DNA of 33,059 nucleotides from DATJBC01 sp035515515 (GTDB taxonomy: Bacteria; Actinomycetota; Acidimicrobiia; Acidimicrobiales; UBA8190): contig DATJBC010000153.1 in assembly GCA_035515515.1 (NCBI GenBank), forward strand, positions 1 through 33,059, given 5' to 3'. Of the stretch, positions 15,832-24,288 are shown piece by piece. Every line of letters starts with the position of its first letter. The stretch's first letter is position 1. The notes beneath the pieces are model-generated. The model was given only the letters and a program-made list of their open reading frames with translations. It did no database searches and was not told the DNA's origin. The position numbers and the translations under genes were made by a program.

Positions 15832-17364
15832 ATGACGGGCAGGCTCCCGGTGTCGTTGCGGGCACTGCTGGTGTTCGTGATCGTCACCGCCTTGTCCATC
15901 GGCGGGTTCTTCCTGGTGCGCAACAGCGTCGACCGCCAGAACGTGGCCCTGTTGCAGGGCGACGCGGCCCAGGTCGAGCTGCTCCTGCAGGCGTCGGCCC
16001 AGAGCCTCCAGACGCAGCTGCGCACGATCGCCGTCCTCACCGTCAACGCGGGGAGCACCCCCCAGGCCTTCGCCGCGCAAACCAAGACCGTGACGGCCGT
16101 GCCCGGGGCGTCGGTGGCGCTGGTCGACACCACGGGGCCGGCCCCCCGGATCACCCTGGCGACCGGACCCGACCTCCACACCGGCGCCGTGCCGGCGGCG
16201 CTGGCGGGGTTCGTGGCCGGCGGCGGGACCGGGATGTCGTCGGCCGTCGTGCGCGCCGGGTCGCGTACCCTGCTCGCCCTCGAGTCGGCCTCGACGGTGT
16301 ATCCCCGTGTCCTGGCCGTCGAGACCTCGTTGCTGCACCCGGGGACCGTCACGCCCAACCGCTCCAAGGCGTACTCCCACATCTACGTCGACCTCTACGC
16401 CTCGACCCGCCCCGATCCCTCGCAGCTGATCATCACCACCTACGGGTCACGGCCCCTGCCGTCACCCGTGGCCAGCGCGCTGCTGCGCTTCGGGTCCCTG
16501 CACTGGCTCGTCCAGGCCTCGCAGAAGGAGCCCCTGGCGGGGGCCTACGCCCAGAACACGCCGTGGATCGCCCTGGGCGTGGGCCTGATCGTGGCCGTGG
16601 TGCTGGCGCTCATCGTCGAGATCCTCGCCCGCCGCCACCGCCACGCCGAGCGGCTGGTGGCCGAGCGCACCGAGGCCCTCCTCGAGGCCCAGAAGGACCT
16701 GCTGCGCAACGAGCGCCTCGCCGCCCTGGGGGAGTTCGCCGCCGTGGTGGGCCACGAGCTGCGCAACCCCCTGGCGGCGGCCATCAACGAGCTGTACCTC
16801 TACACCATGGGCAAGGAGGACAGCATCGACGCCGACAGCCGGGTGCACCTGGAGCGCGCCGAGGGCCAGATCTACCGGGCCGCCAAGCTGTCGGAGGACC
16901 TCACCGCCTACACCCGCGACCGCGAGCCGAGGCTCGGCGACGTCGACTTCTCCGACCTCGTGCGCGGCGTGCTCGACGCCACACCGCCTCCCGAGGGGGT
17001 GGAGGTGGACCTCGAGGAGTCCACCCACTTCGTGGCGGACGCCTCGCTCATGGCCCAGGTGGTCACCAACCTGGTCACCAACGCCTACCAGGCGATGCCC
17101 GGAGGCGGCCGGGTGGGCCTCAAGGCCGAATCCAACGACGACACCACGCGCATCACCGTGGAGGACACCGGCACCGGCGTGGACCCCGCGCTCGAGCACC
17201 GCATCTTCGACCCCTTCGTGAGCTCGAAGGACGACGGCACGGGCCTGGGGCTGGCCATCGTCCAGCGCCTCGTCACGCTGCACGACGGGGCGGTGTCCAT
17301 CCACAACACCGACGCCGGCGGCGCCCGCGTGGTGATCGACCTTCCCCGCCGGACGCCCGCCTGA
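15832..17364 (+). CDS. Membrane sensor histidine kinase
   Basis: A 510-residue two-transmembrane sensor kinase. TM1 (about 8-30) and TM2 (about 245-265) bracket a 215-residue extracellular region that opens with a Gln-rich helix and resembles double-Cache or PAS-like sensors. After TM2 a coiled-coil linker (AERTEALLEAQKDLLRNERL) leads to the H-box GHELRNPLAAAINE, with phospho-acceptor His308. The ATPase domain shows NLVTNAYQAM (N box), VEDTGTGVDP (G1), FDPFVSSK (F) and GTGLGLAIV (G2), so the kinase should be active. ATG at 15832 follows a GGGGG-rich site. No response regulator adjoins it, making it an orphan in this window. It ends 15 bases before the convergent oxidoreductase. Confidence 0.93.
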   Translation: MTGRLPVSLRALLVFVIVTALSIGGFFLVRNSVDRQNVALLQGDAAQVELLLQASAQSLQTQLRTIAVLTVNAGSTPQAFAAQTKTVTAVPGASVALVDTTGPAPRITLATGPDLHTGAVPAALAGFVAGGGTGMSSAVVRAGSRTLLALESASTVYPRVLAVETSLLHPGTVTPNRSKAYSHIYVDLYASTRPDPSQLIITTYGSRPLPSPVASALLRFGSLHWLVQASQKEPLAGAYAQNTPWIALGVGLIVAVVLALIVEILARRHRHAERLVAERTEALLEAQKDLLRNERLAALGEFAAVVGHELRNPLAAAINELYLYTMGKEDSIDADSRVHLERAEGQIYRAAKLSEDLTAYTRDREPRLGDVDFSDLVRGVLDATPPPEGVEVDLEESTHFVADASLMAQVVTNLVTNAYQAMPGGGRVGLKAESNDDTTRITVEDTGTGVDPALEHRIFDPFVSSKDDGTGLGLAIVQRLVTLHDGAVSIHNTDAGGARVVIDLPRRTPA

Positions 17365-17381
17365 CGCCGGCCGGCGGCGTC
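17363..17381. terminator. Bidirectional hairpin between histidine kinase and oxidoreductase genes
   Basis: GACGCCG, a five-base loop and CGGCGTC form a perfect seven-pair stem that overlaps both stop codons. Its position between convergent genes suits a shared terminator, though no T-tract is present. Confidence 0.5.
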
Positions 17382-18396
17382 AAGTGCCGCGCGGCTCCAT
17401 CCCCGCGGCGCGGTACACGGCGTCGACCACCCGCATGTTGGCCAGCGCGTCCTCGGGTGTGGTCTCGATGCCCGTGCCGCGCAACACGGCGTCGCAGAAG
17501 GCATCGAGCTGGAAGGCATACGTGGGGCGCCGCACGGGACGCTCACGGCGGCGCCGGCCGCCGGCCCGCACCGTGAGCCAGCTGACGAAGTGCGGGGCGA
17601 TGGGGTTGAACACGCGCATCTCGCCGTCCTCCCCGCGCACGCGGGCGGCCAGATGGAGGACCGACGACGACCACATGGAGCAGTGCACCGCGGCACGGTG
17701 CCCGCCCGGGAAGGCCAGGGTGGCGGTCATGGCGCGGTCCACGTCCGCGCTGTGGCGCCGGGCCGACGCCGAGCGCACCTCGGGCTCCTCGCCACCCAGC
17801 ATGCGGGCCATGTTCACCACGTAGCAGCCCATGTCCATCATCGCCCCGCCCGCCAGCGCGTGCTGGTAGCGGATGTCGCGGCGGTTGGGGATGGGCGCGC
17901 ACAGCCAGGCCTCGATGTCCCGGATGCGCCCGAGCTCGCCGCTGCGCACCACGGCCTGCATGCGCTGGGCCAGGGGGTGGTGGCGGTAGTGGAACGCCTC
18001 GGCGGTGACGAGCCCCGCCGACCGGGCGGCCTCCCGGGCGGCCTCCGCCACGCGGCCGGCCTCCTCGGCGTTGGCCGTGAAGGGCTTCTCGCACAGGACG
18101 TGCTTGCCGGCCGCCAGGGCGGCCAGCGTCCACCGGCCGTGCTCGCTGTTGGGCAGGGGCACGTACACGGCGTCGATGTCGGGGTCCGACACGACGGCGT
18201 CGTAGTCCTCGGCCACGCGGGGGATGCCGTGGCGGGCGGCGTAGGCGCGGGCGCGTCCGGGGTCGCGGGCCGCCACCACCTCGACGGTCGCCTCGGGGTT
18301 CGCCGCGGCCGGGCGGATGAGCGCCGCCGGCGCGATGCGCGCGGCGCCCAGGATCCCGAACCGGACAATTCCGGGGGACACGGTTCCAGGGGACAC
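17380..18396 (-). CDS. Gfo/Idh/MocA-family NAD(P)-dependent oxidoreductase
   Basis: A dehydrogenase of about 338 residues. The Rossmann fold opens RFGILGAARIAPAALI, and a later block, VYVPLPNSEHGRWTLAALAAG, leads into KHVLCEKPFTAN with the conserved Lys-Pro of the family. The second half has GGAMMDMGCYVVNMARML, the segment lining the substrate pocket, in a form typical of dihydrodiol or glucose-fructose-oxidoreductase-like members. It is cytosolic, and a sugar or cyclitol substrate is likely. The start is ambiguous: three in-frame 15-base repeats each supply a GTG (18411, 18396, 18381), and an ATG lies at 18432. I chose 18396 because TAGTGT lies 11 bases upstream of it, like the promoter of the gene at 1866. 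No good Shine-Dalgarno site favours any of them. Confidence 0.88.
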   Translation of the reverse strand: MSPGTVSPGIVRFGILGAARIAPAALIRPAAANPEATVEVVAARDPGRARAYAARHGIPRVAEDYDAVVSDPDIDAVYVPLPNSEHGRWTLAALAAGKHVLCEKPFTANAEEAGRVAEAAREAARSAGLVTAEAFHYRHHPLAQRMQAVVRSGELGRIRDIEAWLCAPIPNRRDIRYQHALAGGAMMDMGCYVVNMARMLGGEEPEVRSASARRHSADVDRAMTATLAFPGGHRAAVHCSMWSSSVLHLAARVRGEDGEMRVFNPIAPHFVSWLTVRAGGRRRRERPVRRPTYAFQLDAFCDAVLRGTGIETTPEDALANMRVVDAVYRAAGMEPRGT

Positions 18397-18411
18397 GGTT
18401 CCAGAGGACAC
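18367..18411 (-). repeat. Three tandem 15-bp repeats over the oxidoreductase start
   Basis: The copies are 18367-18381, 18382-18396 and 18397-18411 and vary slightly. On the coding strand each reads GTGTCCYCTGGAACC or a close variant. Each unit is five codons long and begins with a potential GTG start. Confidence 0.85.
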
Positions 18412-18509
18412 TACGCGCCGTCGAGGCTTCACCGGCTGTTCACACCGGGGTCGCAGGGCCGAAACACCACGGTGGTCGACTGGATGCCGACCCCCCGGGG
18501 AGGTGTGCG

Positions 18510-19190
18510 GTGGCCCTCGTGACGATGCGCGTGTCCATGCCCGACCGTCGCGGGATGCTGGCCGCGGTGGCGGCGGCGGTGTCCGCCCAGGACGGGGACA
18601 TCGTCACCATCGACGTCGTGCACCGGGCCGACGGCCTGGTGGTCGACGAGTTGTGCCTCGACACCGAGGCCGTGCCCCCGCCCGCGCTGCGCCGCGCCCT
18701 TGAGGCCGTGCCTGGCGTGGTCGTCGAGACGGTCCGGTCCGTCAGCGAGCCGGCCTCCGCCGTCGATGCCCTCGAGCTCGCCGCCGCCCTGGCCCACGGC
18801 GGCGGTGACGGCGTGCGCCGGCTGGTGGATGGCCTGCCCCGGGCCCTGCACGCCGAATGGGCGCTGGCCCTCGCCCAGGAGGACGGCACCGTGACGCTGA
18901 TGGCGGCCAGCGCCGGCGCGCCCGCGCCCCCGAGCGAGCCCGTCCCCTGGCTGCCGCTCGAGTCGCCCCGGCGGCTGGCCTCGGCCCCGTGGATGCCGAC
19001 GTCGTGGCGGCTGCGGGCCACGGTGGGAGGGCTCGAAGTGGCCGCCTGCCCCCTCGGGCGCCCCGACGCGGCGGTGGCGGTGGCGAGGAGAGGCGGGCGC
19101 TTCCGGCCACCAGAGCTCCGCCAGGTCGAGATCCTGAGCACGCTCGCCGTCGGCGGATGTCCCGGCGGCGCAGGCGGGCATGCTCAGTAG
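18510..19190 (+). CDS. ACT-domain protein with uncharacterised C-terminal half
   Basis: A 226-residue protein. Residues 1-75 form an ACT-like domain: LVTMRVSMPDRRGMLAAVAAAVSAQDGDI has the Asp-Arg-x-Gly ligand-binding turn, followed by VVDELCLD and a helix. ACT domains bind amino acids or other small effectors. The remainder (about 85-215) contains alternating strands and helices and a closing RFRPPELRQVEILSTLAV helix, which resembles a degenerate GAF-like end but lacks firm motifs. GTG at 18510 has GGGGAGG seven bases upstream. The 3' end overlaps the convergent L,D-transpeptidase gene by seven bases. No catalytic domain is attached, so a regulatory role is plausible but not shown. Confidence 0.75.
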   Translation: MALVTMRVSMPDRRGMLAAVAAAVSAQDGDIVTIDVVHRADGLVVDELCLDTEAVPPPALRRALEAVPGVVVETVRSVSEPASAVDALELAAALAHGGGDGVRRLVDGLPRALHAEWALALAQEDGTVTLMAASAGAPAPPSEPVPWLPLESPRRLASAPWMPTSWRLRATVGGLEVAACPLGRPDAAVAVARRGGRFRPPELRQVEILSTLAVGGCPGGAGGHAQ

Positions 19191-20545
19191 ACCCAGACGG
19201 CGGTCCCGATGGGCAGGACGTTGTTGGCCCAGACCCAGTTGATGGCCTCGTTGCTGATGCGCGCGCAGCCGTGGGAGACGGGGACGGGTGGCACCGAGGT
19301 GTCGCCGTGGATGGCGAAACCGGCGTCGAAGAACTTGGGCCGCCACAACGACCCCAGGGAGTCGACCACCAAGCCGTTGACCTGGCGGTAGACGGCGAAG
19401 TGGCCCACCGGGGTGTCGGCCACGGCGGTGACGCCGTCCTGGGTGTAGCGGTAGCCGCCGCCGGTGGAGGTGTTGAAGATCAGGCCCGGATGGCCGTTGG
19501 TGACCACCATCAACAGGTCGTCCTCGAGGTCGATCTCGACCACGTACCCCGAGGTGCTGCGGGGCTGGGGCACGACGCCGGCGGAGATGGCCTCCTCGGT
19601 GGGAAGGTCGACGACCCCGGTGCGGGGGAGGCCGGCCGCCTTCTGCACCGCCCACACGGCCTGCTGGGTGCTGTCGCCGAAGCTGCCGTTGGGGGTCCCG
19701 ACCCAGTAGCCCAGGCCGGCCAGGCGCTGCTGGAGGGCGAGCACGGCGGGGCCCGTCGACCCGGTCTTGAGCGAGGCCGAGGCCACCGCAGTGGAGGGCA
19801 GGAGCCAGTAGCCGCCGCCGTCGGGGGTGGGGGCCATGGCGGCCACCGGGTTCAGCAGCCCCTGGCCGCCCATCGAGCCGAGGTACGGCGCGTCGCCGAA
19901 GCTGAACACGCCGCCGTCGGCGGCCGTCATCCAGTAGCCGTGCCCGGTGGCCGACACGGCCATGGCGACGATGGGCGCGGCCAGGTGCAGCGCGCCGAGC
20001 GAGCCGTCGTAGGCGGCGTCGCCGAAGCTGAACACGCCGCCGTCGGCGGCCACGAGCCAGTAGCCCCCGCCGTCGCGGGTGCGGGCCATGCCCACCACTG
20101 GCTGGTTGAGCCGGTGGCCACCCATCGAGCCGGAGAAGCGGGCGTCACCGTAGGAGAAGATCCCGCCGTCGGAGGCCACCAGCCAGTAGCCGCCGCCGTC
20201 GGGGGTGGCCGCCATGCCCACCACCGGGGCGCTGAGGTGCCGGCCGCCCATGGACCCCAGGGCCCCGGCGTCGCCGAAGGGGAAGATCCCGCCGTCGGCG
20301 CCCACCATCCAGTAGCCCTTGCCGCTGGGCGTCGACGCCATGCCCACCACGGGCGCGTCGAGCCGCACACCGGCCAGCGACCCGTACGACCCGGCATCGC
20401 CGAAAGGCACGGGCTCGCCGGCGACGTCGGGGTAGGCGGCGGAGGCCGGGGTGGCCAGCGCCAGCTCGGTGGCCGGCAGGACGAGGGCGCAGCCCGCCAG
20501 CACGGCGAGGAGGGCCTTGCGGCCGGCGGTCGTTGAGCGGCTCAT
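19184..20545 (-). CDS. L,D-transpeptidase (YkuD) with GYWLVA-repeat and peptidoglycan-binding domains
   Basis: A 453-residue secreted cell-wall enzyme. A signal peptide (1-36, cut after ATPASA) is followed by five 42-residue repeats (about 47-256) of the same kind as in the CAP-like protein at 5287-6945. After these come a PG_binding_1 domain (about 259-318, GPAVLALQQRLAGLGYW...GSFGDSTQQAVWAVQ) and a YkuD domain (about 328-453). The catalytic signature is FAIHGDTSVPPVPVSHGCAR, with nucleophile Cys427. Such enzymes form 3-3 peptide cross-links or attach proteins to peptidoglycan. I chose ATG at 20545 because it directly begins the signal peptide; longer starts upstream add a non-hydrophobic Arg/Pro-rich stretch. 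Its stop overlaps the ACT gene by seven bases. Confidence 0.9.
   Translation of the reverse strand: MSRSTTAGRKALLAVLAGCALVLPATELALATPASAAYPDVAGEPVPFGDAGSYGSLAGVRLDAPVVGMASTPSGKGYWMVGADGGIFPFGDAGALGSMGGRHLSAPVVGMAATPDGGGYWLVASDGGIFSYGDARFSGSMGGHRLNQPVVGMARTRDGGGYWLVAADGGVFSFGDAAYDGSLGALHLAAPIVAMAVSATGHGYWMTAADGGVFSFGDAPYLGSMGGQGLLNPVAAMAPTPDGGGYWLLPSTAVASASLKTGSTGPAVLALQQRLAGLGYWVGTPNGSFGDSTQQAVWAVQKAAGLPRTGVVDLPTEEAISAGVVPQPRSTSGYVVEIDLEDDLLMVVTNGHPGLIFNTSTGGGYRYTQDGVTAVADTPVGHFAVYRQVNGLVVDSLGSLWRPKFFDAGFAIHGDTSVPPVPVSHGCARISNEAINWVWANNVLPIGTAVWVY
19778..20410 (-). repeat. Five 126-bp units encoding 42-residue GYWLVA repeats
   Basis: The units encode PFGDAGxxGSMGGxxLxAPVVGMA-type segments ending in GYWLVAxDGGIF. 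They are more diverged from each other than the units at 5330-6030. The last unit loses its end before the peptidoglycan-binding domain. Confidence 0.85.
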
Positions 20546-20802
20546 GGCACAAGGCAACCATCGACGGTTTCCGGGGAGCAATTCTGCCCGGCGTCGACAC
20601 CGTTGCCGCCGGGGCCCGGCGTCGATACGTTTGGTACCGGCAACTTCTGGGCACCCGGGCAGGGCCCGCGGCGCGAGCGGAGTTGCCACGGGGACGAACG
20701 GGGGTTCCCGGCCCGGACCAGTCACCCTCGCCTGGGCCCCCTTCGTCCCCTTGCATACGGCTGCCGCCACCGCGATGCTCACCATCCCGACAAGGAGACG
20801 CG
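20546..20802. promoter_or_regulatory. Divergent promoter region between L,D-transpeptidase and GNAT genes
   Basis: A direct repeat GCCCGGCGTCGA at 20586-20597 and 20614-20625 is spaced 28 bases apart. The second copy runs into TACGTT, a possible -10 box for the plus strand. No gene is seen. The promoter assignment is tentative. Confidence 0.35.
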
Positions 20803-21102
20803 ATGGCCCCCGCCGTTGTCGACGACCCCGACGGCCAGCGCCTGCTCATCGCGCGGCCCGACGGGGACGCCGAGCTCGACTACGACCGCGACGGCGAGCG
20901 CTTCGTGGTGGTCCACACCGAAGTGCCCGAGTCGGCGCGCGGCGAGGGCCTGGGCGGGGTGCTGGTGCGCGCCGCCGTCGAGCGGGCCGCCGCCGAGGGC
21001 CTGACCGTGGTGCCGCTGTGCCCCTATGCCCGTCGGTGGCTGCGTGAGCACGATGACGTGGCGTCCACGGTCCCCATCGACTGGACGTGGCCCGGCGCGT
21101 GA
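20803..21102 (+). CDS. Small GNAT-like acetyltransferase (YjdJ / Acetyltransf_CG type)
   Basis: A 99-residue single-domain protein of the short GCN5-related type. The core reads DGERFVVVHTEVPESARGEGLGGVLVRAAVERAAAEGLTVVPLCPY: beta strand, acetyl-CoA pyrophosphate loop (R-G-E-G-L-G), helix and the LCPYARRWL closing segment, all typical of this subgroup. The domain lacks the acceptor-binding extensions of full-size GNATs, and its substrate is generally unknown. ATG at 20803 has AAGGAG five bases upstream. A DUF2630 gene follows 43 bases later and may be cotranscribed, although a hairpin lies between them. Confidence 0.88.
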   Translation: MAPAVVDDPDGQRLLIARPDGDAELDYDRDGERFVVVHTEVPESARGEGLGGVLVRAAVERAAAEGLTVVPLCPYARRWLREHDDVASTVPIDWTWPGA

Positions 21103-21106
21103 AGAA

Positions 21107-21121
21107 CGACCAGCCTGGTCG
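21107..21121. promoter_or_regulatory. Compact inverted repeat between GNAT and DUF2630 genes
   Basis: CGACCAG and CTGGTCG flank a single C. A one-base centre is too tight for an RNA hairpin loop without unpairing the inner bases, so a protein-binding site is as likely as a processing stem. Confidence 0.4.
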
Positions 21122-21145
21122 GTGACGACCGGGAAGGAGACAGCC

Positions 21146-21373
21146 ATGGCAGACGACGACATCCTCGTGCACATCAAGCGGCTCGTCGACGAGGAGCACG
21201 CCATCCGCAGCGCAGATGACACCGACCACGACGACCGGCTGCGCCGTCTCGAGGACACGCTCGACCAGTGCTGGGACCTGCTGCGCCAGCGCCGGGCCCG
21301 TCGCGAGTTCGGCCAGCCCGAGGACACCACCGTGGTCCGCGACGCCGACACGGTGGAGCGCTACCGCCAGTAG
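21146..21373 (+). CDS. DUF2630 family protein
   Basis: A 75-residue soluble protein that matches the actinobacterial DUF2630 family over its full length. DDILVHIKRLVDEEHAIR begins a first helix, RLRRLEDTLDQCWDLLRQRRARREFG gives the hallmark Cys-Trp helix, and a short acidic tail follows. It is almost wholly helical, likely a small coiled-coil or helical-hairpin protein. No biochemical function is established for the family. ATG at 21146 has AAGGAG six bases upstream. A stem-loop at 21499-21524 may end the transcript. Confidence 0.9.
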   Translation: MADDDILVHIKRLVDEEHAIRSADDTDHDDRLRRLEDTLDQCWDLLRQRRARREFGQPEDTTVVRDADTVERYRQ

Positions 21374-21723
21374 CTCGTCGCGCCGCCCCGCCCTCGTGAC
21401 CGCGGTGGGCGCTCTGACGGCGACGCCCGTGCCGGCGCGTCGCGCACGCGACCCCGCGGCCGCAGGGACACGGGCGCATACCGGGCCCCCGTGGCCCGCG
21501 CCCGGCGCCGAGCGCCGACGGGCGTTCTCACTGAACGTGGGCAACCGGGCCTTCACCTGGGAAAACCGCCACCCCACGCGGTCAGACGTGCCCGGCGCGC
21601 CTCAACTCGGGCGTGGCCATTGCCGAGAAATTGATCCGGGATCGAACGGCCGGCCAGCGGCGACCGCCATCGGGCGCAGCCGGCGCAACGAGGTGTGTCC
21701 CCCTACACCGTGGAGTGACAACA
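21374..21723. other. Intergenic leader before the pilin operon
   Basis: No gene is supported here. A bulged GC-rich hairpin at 21499-21524 followed by TTCTCA suits termination of the DUF2630 transcript. The region from about 21525 to 21723 is less GC-rich and probably contains the operon promoter, but I could not fix a -10 box. Confidence 0.45.
21499..21524 (+). terminator. Bulged hairpin terminator after DUF2630
   Basis: CGCCC-GGCGC, loop CGA, GCGCC, a three-base bulge, then GGGCG, followed by TTCTCA. The stem has ten pairs with one bulge. Confidence 0.45.
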
Positions 21724-24288
21724 GTGTCGGCACCGACGTGGGAAAGGAGAGGCCCGGGGAAGCCCGTGGCGACGCGTGGCGCGCCACAGGGCCACCACCC
21801 GGGTCGTTGCCTCGCCTGCCACCGGCACGCCCGGGACCAGCGTGCCCGGCGCGCCGCGGCGTCGCGTGGCGGGCCCGAGGCGGGGTTCTCCATCGCCGAG
21901 GTCGCCATCGCGGTGGTCATCTTGTTGACCGTCCTGGTGTCGGTCGCCACCCTGATGGGAACCATCTTCAAGGTCGGGGCCATCTCGCGCTTCAAGCAGG
22001 AGGCCACCGAGATCGCCTCGAGCACCCTCGACGCCCAGGTCGCCACGGGGGCGACCACGCTGCTCGGCGAGGTCGGCTTCACATCGCTGCCCTCGGTGAC
22101 GAGCAGCGGGCAGACGTATCTCCTCGAGATGGAGGTCTCCCCCTACAACCCCGCCACGGCGGGATGCGTGTCCCCGGCCAGCGACCCCGGCGCCATGCTC
22201 AAGGTCTCGGTGTGGGCCACGTGGACGGACCAGACGTCGGGATCCACCTGGTGGAAGTCGGGCTCCTCCTCCTACACCCAGCAGCAGGTGGAGGAGACCA
22301 GCCTGGTGGCCGTCCCGTCGTCACTGATCAACCCCCTCCTGGGGTCGATCCTGGTCACGGTGGAGAACGCCTCGGGCGCAGGGGTCTCGGGGCTCACCGT
22401 CACCGCCACGCCCTCGTCGGGCACGGCCCTCACCGCCACGACGACCGACGGCGGCTGCGCGCTGTTCTCCAACATCACCGCCACGTCGAACGGATCGCCC
22501 ACGTGGACCGTGTCGTTCTCGCCCATCTCGGGCTACATCACCGAGCAGGAGCTCTCGAGCCTCCCCAGCCAGTCGAACCTGTCGGTGACGGCGGGGGCCA
22601 CCACGTCGCTCTCGTTCGTGCCGACGGTGAGCCCCTACGACGCCTACGACCAGGCAGCCACGGTCACGCCCGTGTACTCGGTGCCCGTGACGAACGGGCT
22701 CCATCCCGCGCTTCCCACCAACATCAGCAGCATGCCCCTGTCGTTCTACAACTCCTACCTGACGGTCAACCCCTACGTCTCGGCCTCGCCGGCGTCGGTC
22801 TTCCCCATGCCCACGAGCCCCAGCTACTACGTGGTGTCGGGATCGTGCGGCTCCGACAGCGCGCCCGACGGCGGGACGACCGACGGCCAGGCGGTCACCG
22901 TGGCAGCGGGAGGGACGGCCTCTCCGGGCATCAGCCTCGTGCCCCTCACGATCTACGTGAACTACAACAACAGCCTGGTCTCGGCGGCCGGCCTGACGGC
23001 CTCGGCCTCGAACGCGGCCGGCACGGGCGCCGACAGCAGCTGCCCGACCTCGGGGACGGGGGTGATGCCCACCCTCCAGCTGGGCAGCACCACCGCCACG
23101 TGGACCGCCTACCACCCGCACAAGCCGGCCCGCCACGTGGCCAGGCTGGTGTTTTCCTGCTCCTCGAACTGCAGCACCACGACCGTGGTGAGTTCGAGCC
23201 CGAACCCCAGCACCGTGGGGGCGTCGGTGACCTTCACGGCCACCGTCTCGTGCACGTCGACGTGCTCCTCGACCCCGGGTGCCACCTCGGTGCAGTTCAA
23301 GGACGGCAGCACCGTCCTGGGCAACGGCTCGCTCAGCACCAGCAACGGCGACCTGGTCGCCACCTACACGACGTCGGCCCTGGCGCTGGGATCGCACTCC
23401 ATCACCGCCGTGTACAACTCGTCCAACACGAGCAAGTGGAAGAACTCGACGTCGTCCTCGTACGCGCAGGTGGTGAACGGATACGCCACGACGACCACGT
23501 TGACCGGCTCGCCCAACCCCACCTCCTACGGGACCTCGGTGCTGCTCACGGCCACGGTGGGCTGCTCGCAGTCGGGATGCGGCTCCCCCACCGGCACAGT
23601 CAAGTTCACGAACAACGGCAGCAACATCACGGGGTGCACCTCGGTCGCCGTGTCGTCCGGTACTGCGACCTGCACGCTGTCGGGACTGGCAGGTAACGCC
23701 ACCTACAGCGTGGTGGCCACCTACACACCCACCAGCAACTACCAGTCCTCGACGTCGTCGACGCTGAGTGAGGTGGTGACGGCGGCCAGCACGACGACCG
23801 TCTTGACCTCGACGGCCAACCCGAGCCCCTTCGGCACCTCGATCACCCTCACGGCCACCGTGACCCCGGTCTCGGGCGCCCCCGCCGCCGGGAGCGTCAC
23901 CTTCACCGACGGACCGACCACCCTGGGCACGGCCACGGTGAACGGCTCGGGGGTGGCCACCTACTCGACCTCGACGCTGACCGTGGGATCGCACGCGCTC
24001 AGCGCCTCGTTCACCCCCACCAACAGCAACAACTTCGGCACGTCCTCGGGACAGCTCACCCAGGTGGTGAACGCGCCGGCCGGCGCCGCCTTCACGCTGA
24101 CCGGCCTGCCCTACGGGGTGTGGCTCCTGAGCGCCACCTACACGGTGGGGCCGACCACGTACCGCTCGTCCAACGAGTCGGTGCAGGTCGTCGTGAAGGT
24201 GACGCCCTCGGGCTTCTACGTCGGCAGCGGCGGGACCTTCGGCTCCCTCCAGTCGGCGGGGAGCCCCGTCACGGTGTACGTCAAGTGA
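21724..24288 (+). CDS. Large prepilin-like protein with Ig-like adhesin repeats
   Basis: A predicted 854-residue pilin-like surface protein. The prepilin peptidase site GG-PEAG/FSIAEVAIAVVILLTV has Gly at -1, Phe at +1 and Glu at +5, followed by a hydrophobic helix, as in minor pilins such as PilV. The body has a Ser/Thr-rich beta region with carboxypeptidase-regulatory-like segments (SILVTVENASGAGVSGLTVT). Three bacterial Ig-like (Big_3-type) domains follow, each beginning TTT(V/L)...SxPNP and running through GTSVTFTATV to GSHSITAVY. Several SC/CS cysteine pairs are present. The leader is long (54 residues from GTG 21724, 40 from GTG 21766); 21724 has TGGAG eight bases upstream. It is the first gene of a three-gene overlapping unit. 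It is likely exported by a type IV pilus-like machine and exposed as an adhesin. Confidence 0.8.
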   Translation: MSAPTWERRGPGKPVATRGAPQGHHPGRCLACHRHARDQRARRAAASRGGPEAGFSIAEVAIAVVILLTVLVSVATLMGTIFKVGAISRFKQEATEIASSTLDAQVATGATTLLGEVGFTSLPSVTSSGQTYLLEMEVSPYNPATAGCVSPASDPGAMLKVSVWATWTDQTSGSTWWKSGSSSYTQQQVEETSLVAVPSSLINPLLGSILVTVENASGAGVSGLTVTATPSSGTALTATTTDGGCALFSNITATSNGSPTWTVSFSPISGYITEQELSSLPSQSNLSVTAGATTSLSFVPTVSPYDAYDQAATVTPVYSVPVTNGLHPALPTNISSMPLSFYNSYLTVNPYVSASPASVFPMPTSPSYYVVSGSCGSDSAPDGGTTDGQAVTVAAGGTASPGISLVPLTIYVNYNNSLVSAAGLTASASNAAGTGADSSCPTSGTGVMPTLQLGSTTATWTAYHPHKPARHVARLVFSCSSNCSTTTVVSSSPNPSTVGASVTFTATVSCTSTCSSTPGATSVQFKDGSTVLGNGSLSTSNGDLVATYTTSALALGSHSITAVYNSSNTSKWKNSTSSSYAQVVNGYATTTTLTGSPNPTSYGTSVLLTATVGCSQSGCGSPTGTVKFTNNGSNITGCTSVAVSSGTATCTLSGLAGNATYSVVATYTPTSNYQSSTSSTLSEVVTAASTTTVLTSTANPSPFGTSITLTATVTPVSGAPAAGSVTFTDGPTTLGTATVNGSGVATYSTSTLTVGSHALSASFTPTNSNNFGTSSGQLTQVVNAPAGAAFTLTGLPYGVWLLSATYTVGPTTYRSSNESVQVVVKVTPSGFYVGSGGTFGSLQSAGSPVTVYVK

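Noticed and set aside
18857..20536. Plus-strand open frame opposite the L,D-transpeptidase
   Set aside because: It is a Gly/His/Val shadow of the repeats. The minus frame has a signal peptide, PG-binding domain and HGC motif.
21525..21723. Riboswitch upstream of the pilin operon
   Set aside because: I compared it by eye with c-di-GMP-I, cobalamin and c-di-AMP cores. Only short fragments such as GGGCAACC match, without the conserved partner segments.
21216..23696. Alternative frame across the DUF2630 end and the large pilin
   Set aside because: It is His/Arg-rich, with no domain, and conflicts with the clear prepilin and Ig-like sequence in the other frame.
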